From assembly GCA_041499965.1 (NCBI GenBank), contig JBGQLG010000002.1, positions 1-64,000 of the forward strand: a stretch of 64,000 nt of DNA, given 5' to 3'. The notes beneath the pieces were generated by a model. It saw only the letters and a list, made by a program, of their open reading frames with translations. It did no database searches and was not told the origin of the DNA. Origin of the DNA: AR5 sp041499965 (GTDB lineage: Bacteria; Methylomirabilota; Methylomirabilia; Rokubacteriales; CSP1-6). The stretch's first letter is position 1, and every line of letters starts with the position of its first letter. This document shows, piece after piece, positions 60,702-64,000 of this stretch. The translations under genes were made by a program, and so were the position numbers.

Positions 60702-63065
60702 TCAGGTACGGGCGCGGAGGAACAGGGAGGTGCCGAGACCGAGGAAGATGATGTCGGCGGTCCAGGCGGCGAGCATCGGGGGTAGCAGGTCGGCGCGGGC
60801 GAAGGCCAGCGCGACGAAGTGCGCCACGAGGTAGCCGGCCATGATGGCAATGGCCAGGGCAATGCCGAAGAGGCGGCCGCCGCGCGGCGACTGGAGCGAG
60901 AACGGGATCGCGACGAGCACCATGATGATGTTCACGAAGGGAAAGGACAGCTTGGAGTAGAGATCGACCATGTACTTCTTCACCGGGAAGCCGGTGGCCT
61001 CCAGCCGGCTGACGTAGTCCTTCAGCTCCCAGTAGCTCATCGCCGTGATCGGCTTGGAGATCTTCGTGAAGTCGTCGATCTCCTCCTGGAGATCGATCGC
61101 CGTCATCACGAACGGGATCGTCTGCACCTCGCCCCGGGGGCCGAACTCCCGGAAGGCGCCGTCCATCAGCTCCCAGCCCTCGGGTGTCCAGTGGGCGCGC
61201 TGCGCGTCCAGGCGGCTCAACAGCCGGAAGGTGTTCTGGTCCACCTCGAGCACGGTCATGCCGTACATGTCGCCGCTGCCCGGGTGGAGGAGCTCGACGC
61301 GGTAGAAGCGGCTGTCGGCCGTGCGCAGCCACAGCCGCTCGCGCGACTGCAGGTGGCGCGGGAGCTGACCGCGGATCTTCACCCGGTCGACCTCGTCGCC
61401 CAGCTCGTTGAGCCTGGGCAGCACCAGCTCCTGGAAGAGCCCGGACACGATGGCGACGCCGGTGCCCAGCAGGAGGATGGGCGCCGCCACCCGGTACAGG
61501 CTCATGCCGGCCGCCTTCATCGCGGTCAGCTCGTGGTACCGGGTGAGGGCCAGGAACAGGAAGATCGTCGCCACGAGCATCACCACCGGCAGGCCGTCGT
61601 GCAGCGCCGCGGGTACCCGGTAGACGAAGTGCTCGATCACGTAGATCATCGGCGGCTTGATCCGGATGTAACGGTCGAGCGTCTGCAACAGGTCGATGAC
61701 GACGAAGAGCGCGGCGGCCACCGCGAGGCCGATGCCCATGTAGATCAGCTGCTCGCGCAGCAGGTAGCGGTCCAGGATGTGGGTGGAGTCGCGCCCGCCC
61801 AGGCTCTGGCGCTCGGTCGCCGCCGCCCGCCGGGGCAGGGCGTTGCGCACGACCGCCACCGCGCGCCACAGCGGGGCCAGTCGCGGCATCGGCCATTCCC
61901 GCGTCGTGGCGGTCAGCAGCGTCCCGCCGATCGCCGCGAAGAGCAGGTTCGGCGCCCAGATGGCCAGGCCGGCCGGCAACCGCAGCCGTAGGGCGGAGTT
62001 CTCGAGTGAGGTCAGGACGAGATAGTAGGAGACCAGGATCGCGAGACTCCCGACCAGGGCGATCGAGCGGCCGCCGCGGTGGGAGCGCACGGCCAGCGGG
62101 AAGGCGACGAGCGCGAAGACGAGGGCCGCCACCGGGAACGCGAAGCGCTTGTGCCACTCGACGAGGTACGGCGTGCGGGCCGGCCGGTCACCGGCCAGCT
62201 CGTCGAGCTTGTCGTGCAGGGCGGAGAGCGACAGGTCCTTCTCCGGCTTCTCGATCCGGGGCGCCGAGCGCAGCGGCGAGTCGACCGAGAGGCTCATGTC
62301 GTAGATGCTGAAGTGGGTCAGTCGATAGCGGGCGGCGCTGGCGGCCCCGCTGGTCGGGGGCGAGTTCCCGGCGGGGACGGCCGGGGCCACGGGCAGGATG
62401 TCGGCCTCGCTCACGGCGCCGTTGATCAGACGCAGCGTGATGCGACGGTTCTCCTCGTCGGTAAGCAGCCGGCCTTCGCGCGCGGTGATGATCCGCGAGA
62501 CCTTGGCGTCCCGCTCGTCGGAGACCAGGAGCCCCCGGAGCGCGACCTGCGAGGCGCTCACGTCCTCGACGTAGATGATGACGTCGCCGAAGGTCGAGTT
62601 GAACACGCGCTCGGACAGTCCGCTCGACGCGCGGGCCTGGAGGATCTTGAACAGCTGGCGCTGGAACTCCTGGTTGGCGATCGGGTTGAGCACCAGGGTG
62701 AGCAGTGCGGTGGCGCTCATCACCACCAGGGCCGAGGCCAGCACCGGGCGGAACAGCCGCAGCGCGCTGATGCCGGCGGCCTTGCAGGCGACGATCTCCA
62801 GGTCGCCGGCCAGTCGCCCGCCGGCCAGCAGCACCGCGACCAGCAGCGCCATGGGCAGCGTGTGGGCCAGGAAGGACGGCAGCATGTACAGCAGGAGCTG
62901 GATCACGAGGTAGAACGGCACGCCCTTGGTGATGACGAGGTCAGTGAGGTGATAGATGCGGTCGATGACGAGGAAGAACGTGAAGAGCGCGCCGCCGAAG
63001 CAGAAGGGAGAGATCAACTCGCGGACGATGTAGCGGTCGAGTACCCGCACCGCTGGCCACTTCAC
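60702..63065 (-). CDS. fused LptF-LptG LPS export permease
   Basis: This 787-residue protein contains two complete YjgP/YjgQ permease units in one frame. Unit 1 (about residues 1-385) starts VLDRYIVRELISPFCFGGAL, has three helices, a periplasmic jellyroll, and three more helices (EWHKRFAFPVAALVFALVAF). After a basic linker, unit 2 (about 430-787) starts ILDRYLLREQLIYMGIGLAV and ends with YSKLSFPFVNIIMVLVAIPF and closing helices. LptF and LptG are normally separate proteins forming a heterodimer on LptB. No stop or shift lies between them. GTG 63065 is chosen; GTG 63050 is possible. The frame further up to 63236 is antisense to the divergent gene. Confidence 0.92.
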   Translation of the reverse strand: MKWPAVRVLDRYIVRELISPFCFGGALFTFFLVIDRIYHLTDLVITKGVPFYLVIQLLLYMLPSFLAHTLPMALLVAVLLAGGRLAGDLEIVACKAAGISALRLFRPVLASALVVMSATALLTLVLNPIANQEFQRQLFKILQARASSGLSERVFNSTFGDVIIYVEDVSASQVALRGLLVSDERDAKVSRIITAREGRLLTDEENRRITLRLINGAVSEADILPVAPAVPAGNSPPTSGAASAARYRLTHFSIYDMSLSVDSPLRSAPRIEKPEKDLSLSALHDKLDELAGDRPARTPYLVEWHKRFAFPVAALVFALVAFPLAVRSHRGGRSIALVGSLAILVSYYLVLTSLENSALRLRLPAGLAIWAPNLLFAAIGGTLLTATTREWPMPRLAPLWRAVAVVRNALPRRAAATERQSLGGRDSTHILDRYLLREQLIYMGIGLAVAAALFVVIDLLQTLDRYIRIKPPMIYVIEHFVYRVPAALHDGLPVVMLVATIFLFLALTRYHELTAMKAAGMSLYRVAAPILLLGTGVAIVSGLFQELVLPRLNELGDEVDRVKIRGQLPRHLQSRERLWLRTADSRFYRVELLHPGSGDMYGMTVLEVDQNTFRLLSRLDAQRAHWTPEGWELMDGAFREFGPRGEVQTIPFVMTAIDLQEEIDDFTKISKPITAMSYWELKDYVSRLEATGFPVKKYMVDLYSKLSFPFVNIIMVLVAIPFSLQSPRGGRLFGIALAIAIMAGYLVAHFVALAFARADLLPPMLAAWTADIIFLGLGTSLFLRART

Positions 63066-63087
63066 CCGTCTGTTGTACCATAGCCCG

Positions 63088-64000
63088 GTGCCGCGGAAAT
63101 TCCACCGGGCGCTGCTCGTCGGGCTCGCCGTGCTCGCCAGCGTCGGCCCGGGCGCGGCGGCCGATCGCGAGGATCGCCTCGACCGCTTCCGGGAGCTGGC
63201 CGCCAGCCGGCTCGGCCTCGCCCAGATCCTCGCCACCGACTCGCCGACCGAGGCGTACCGGGAGATCTACGCCCTGCTGGACGACGAGATCGTGGAGAGC
63301 CTCGCCTCCGGCGGTCCCTTCGCGTCCCTGGCGTTCCTGCAGGACCGCCTCGACACCTTCGCCGACGCCTGGGGAGGCGCCAGCCTGCACCTGGTCCGGG
63401 CGGGGGACCGGATGATCGGCGCCTTCGTGCTCGACGAGCGCTCGGCCGGCAACAGTGTGCGCGTCTACGGCCGTCTGGCGGGCGAGGGCGCGGCGCTGCT
63501 CACCGCGTTCTACCGCGAGGGCCGTCCAACCGTCTACGGATTGCCAGGGGCGCGCGACGCCGCCTTCGTGGTGGCCTGGGAGGGGATGCCGTCGGGCTGG
63601 GGCACGCGCGCGCTGCGCGTGGAGCTGCTCCGCCGCGAGGGCGACCGGATGCGCGTGGCCTGGTCGACCGCGGAGCTGTTTACCGACGGCCTGCTCGCGC
63701 GCAGCTGGAGCGTGCGCGGCGCCGACGTACGCATCCGCTACGAGGTGCGCTACCCGGGCTGGACGCCGGGTTGCGACGGCCAGACCGAACAGGAGGACGT
63801 CTATCGGCTGGCGGTGGCCGCGCCTGTTGCGCGCGTGGGGCGCCAGGAGTACGACACGTGGCATCGCGACCTGCACGCGGTCGTGGGCCGCCTGGCCGCC
63901 GCGCTGGCCGCGGGCGACGAGACCGCGCTCGGCACGCTGGTGCCGGATCGCGCTTTGCGCGCGCGGCTGCCGCCGACGCTCAGAGCCGAGCCGGCCTGCG
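63088..64000 (+). CDS. secreted protein of unknown function (5' part)
   Basis: The frame is open from GTG 63088 to the window end (304 codons) without a stop. It begins with a signal peptide (RALLVGLAVLASVGPGAAAD), followed by an acidic-helical segment (DRLDRFRELAASRLGLAQIL), then strands such as SLHLVRAGDRMIGAFVLDE and VRVYGRLAGEGAALLTAFYR. There are repeated Trp residues (WEGMPSGWGTRALRVEL) and a lone Cys near YPGWTPGCDG. I do not recognise a family; it is probably periplasmic. It is divergent from the fused lptF/G gene with only 22 bases between the starts, so promoters must overlap the coding ends. Confidence 0.75.
   Translation, partial: MPRKFHRALLVGLAVLASVGPGAAADREDRLDRFRELAASRLGLAQILATDSPTEAYREIYALLDDEIVESLASGGPFASLAFLQDRLDTFADAWGGASLHLVRAGDRMIGAFVLDERSAGNSVRVYGRLAGEGAALLTAFYREGRPTVYGLPGARDAAFVVAWEGMPSGWGTRALRVELLRREGDRMRVAWSTAELFTDGLLARSWSVRGADVRIRYEVRYPGWTPGCDGQTEQEDVYRLAVAAPVARVGRQEYDTWHRDLHAVVGRLAAALAAGDETALGTLVPDRALRARLPPTLRAEPAC

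Overview
The window is about 70 % G+C, densely packed and coded on both strands. It looks like the chromosome of a Gram-negative, environmental, probably uncultured bacterium. The Gram-negative call rests on the LPS genes kdsA, kdsD, lptA, lptB, lptC, lptE and lptF/G, plus sigma-54 and a TolC-type efflux operon. The gene mixture (two luciferase-like F420/flavin oxidoreductases, a B12-dependent ribonucleotide reductase, a peroxiredoxin with an in-frame UGA, and the pyrG-kdsA-kdsD / lptCAB-rpoN-hpf-rapZ order) would fit a Rokubacteria/Methylomirabilota-like lineage. That placement is inference from gene content only. I saw no tRNA, rRNA, CRISPR array, transposase or prophage gene.

Region 1 (1-16.9 kb) is metabolic and stress-related. 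It holds DUF1285 and DUF2889 proteins, an inositol monophosphatase-family enzyme, CorA, PanE-like reductase, a heterodimeric ABC exporter coupled to an alkyltransferase-like repair protein, an LLM oxidoreductase, an SDR, a UPF0282 metallo-hydrolase coupled to a putative selenocysteine peroxiredoxin, an EamA transporter, and endonucleases IV and III meeting tail to tail. Region 2 (16.9-22 kb) is a four-gene tripartite efflux operon on the minus strand (TolC, adaptor, ATPase, MacB-type permease). Region 3 (22-30 kb) has the B12-dependent RNR with a well-formed promoter, an NCS2 permease, a CBS protein coupled to an FprA-type reductase, a cytochrome c and a Ppx/GppA phosphatase.

Region 4 (30-45 kb) is informational: an HNH nuclease with a consensus promoter leading into uvrB, then uvrC, leuS, lptE, holA, a ceramidase-like secreted protein, rpsT (opposite strand), murJ, xerD and a CCA/poly(A) polymerase-family enzyme. 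Region 5 (45-57.7 kb) is the envelope and regulation block: pyrG-kdsA-kdsD, a terminator, lptC-lptA-lptB-rpoN, a tandem repeat, hpf-rapZ, then a GH57 glucanotransferase, a sugar-phosphate isomerase and metK. Region 6 (57.7-64 kb) has a UPF0182 membrane protein, a single-chain LptF-LptG fusion and the start of a secreted protein.

The most unusual structure is a pair of roughly 285-base palindromes (11318-11599 and 60396-60682), each filling the gap between two convergent genes. They share a conserved core of about 150 bases, itself an imperfect palindrome. In each copy the core is flanked by 66-68 base arms that are almost perfect inverted repeats of each other but unrelated to the arms of the other copy. 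A conserved core with locus-private self-complementary arms is not a layout I recognise. Other notable items are the UGA-containing peroxiredoxin, the fused LptF-LptG, a GC palindrome inserted in frame in leuS, a Spy/CpxP-like segment inside an efflux adaptor, and an 84-85 base tandem repeat between rpoN and hpf.
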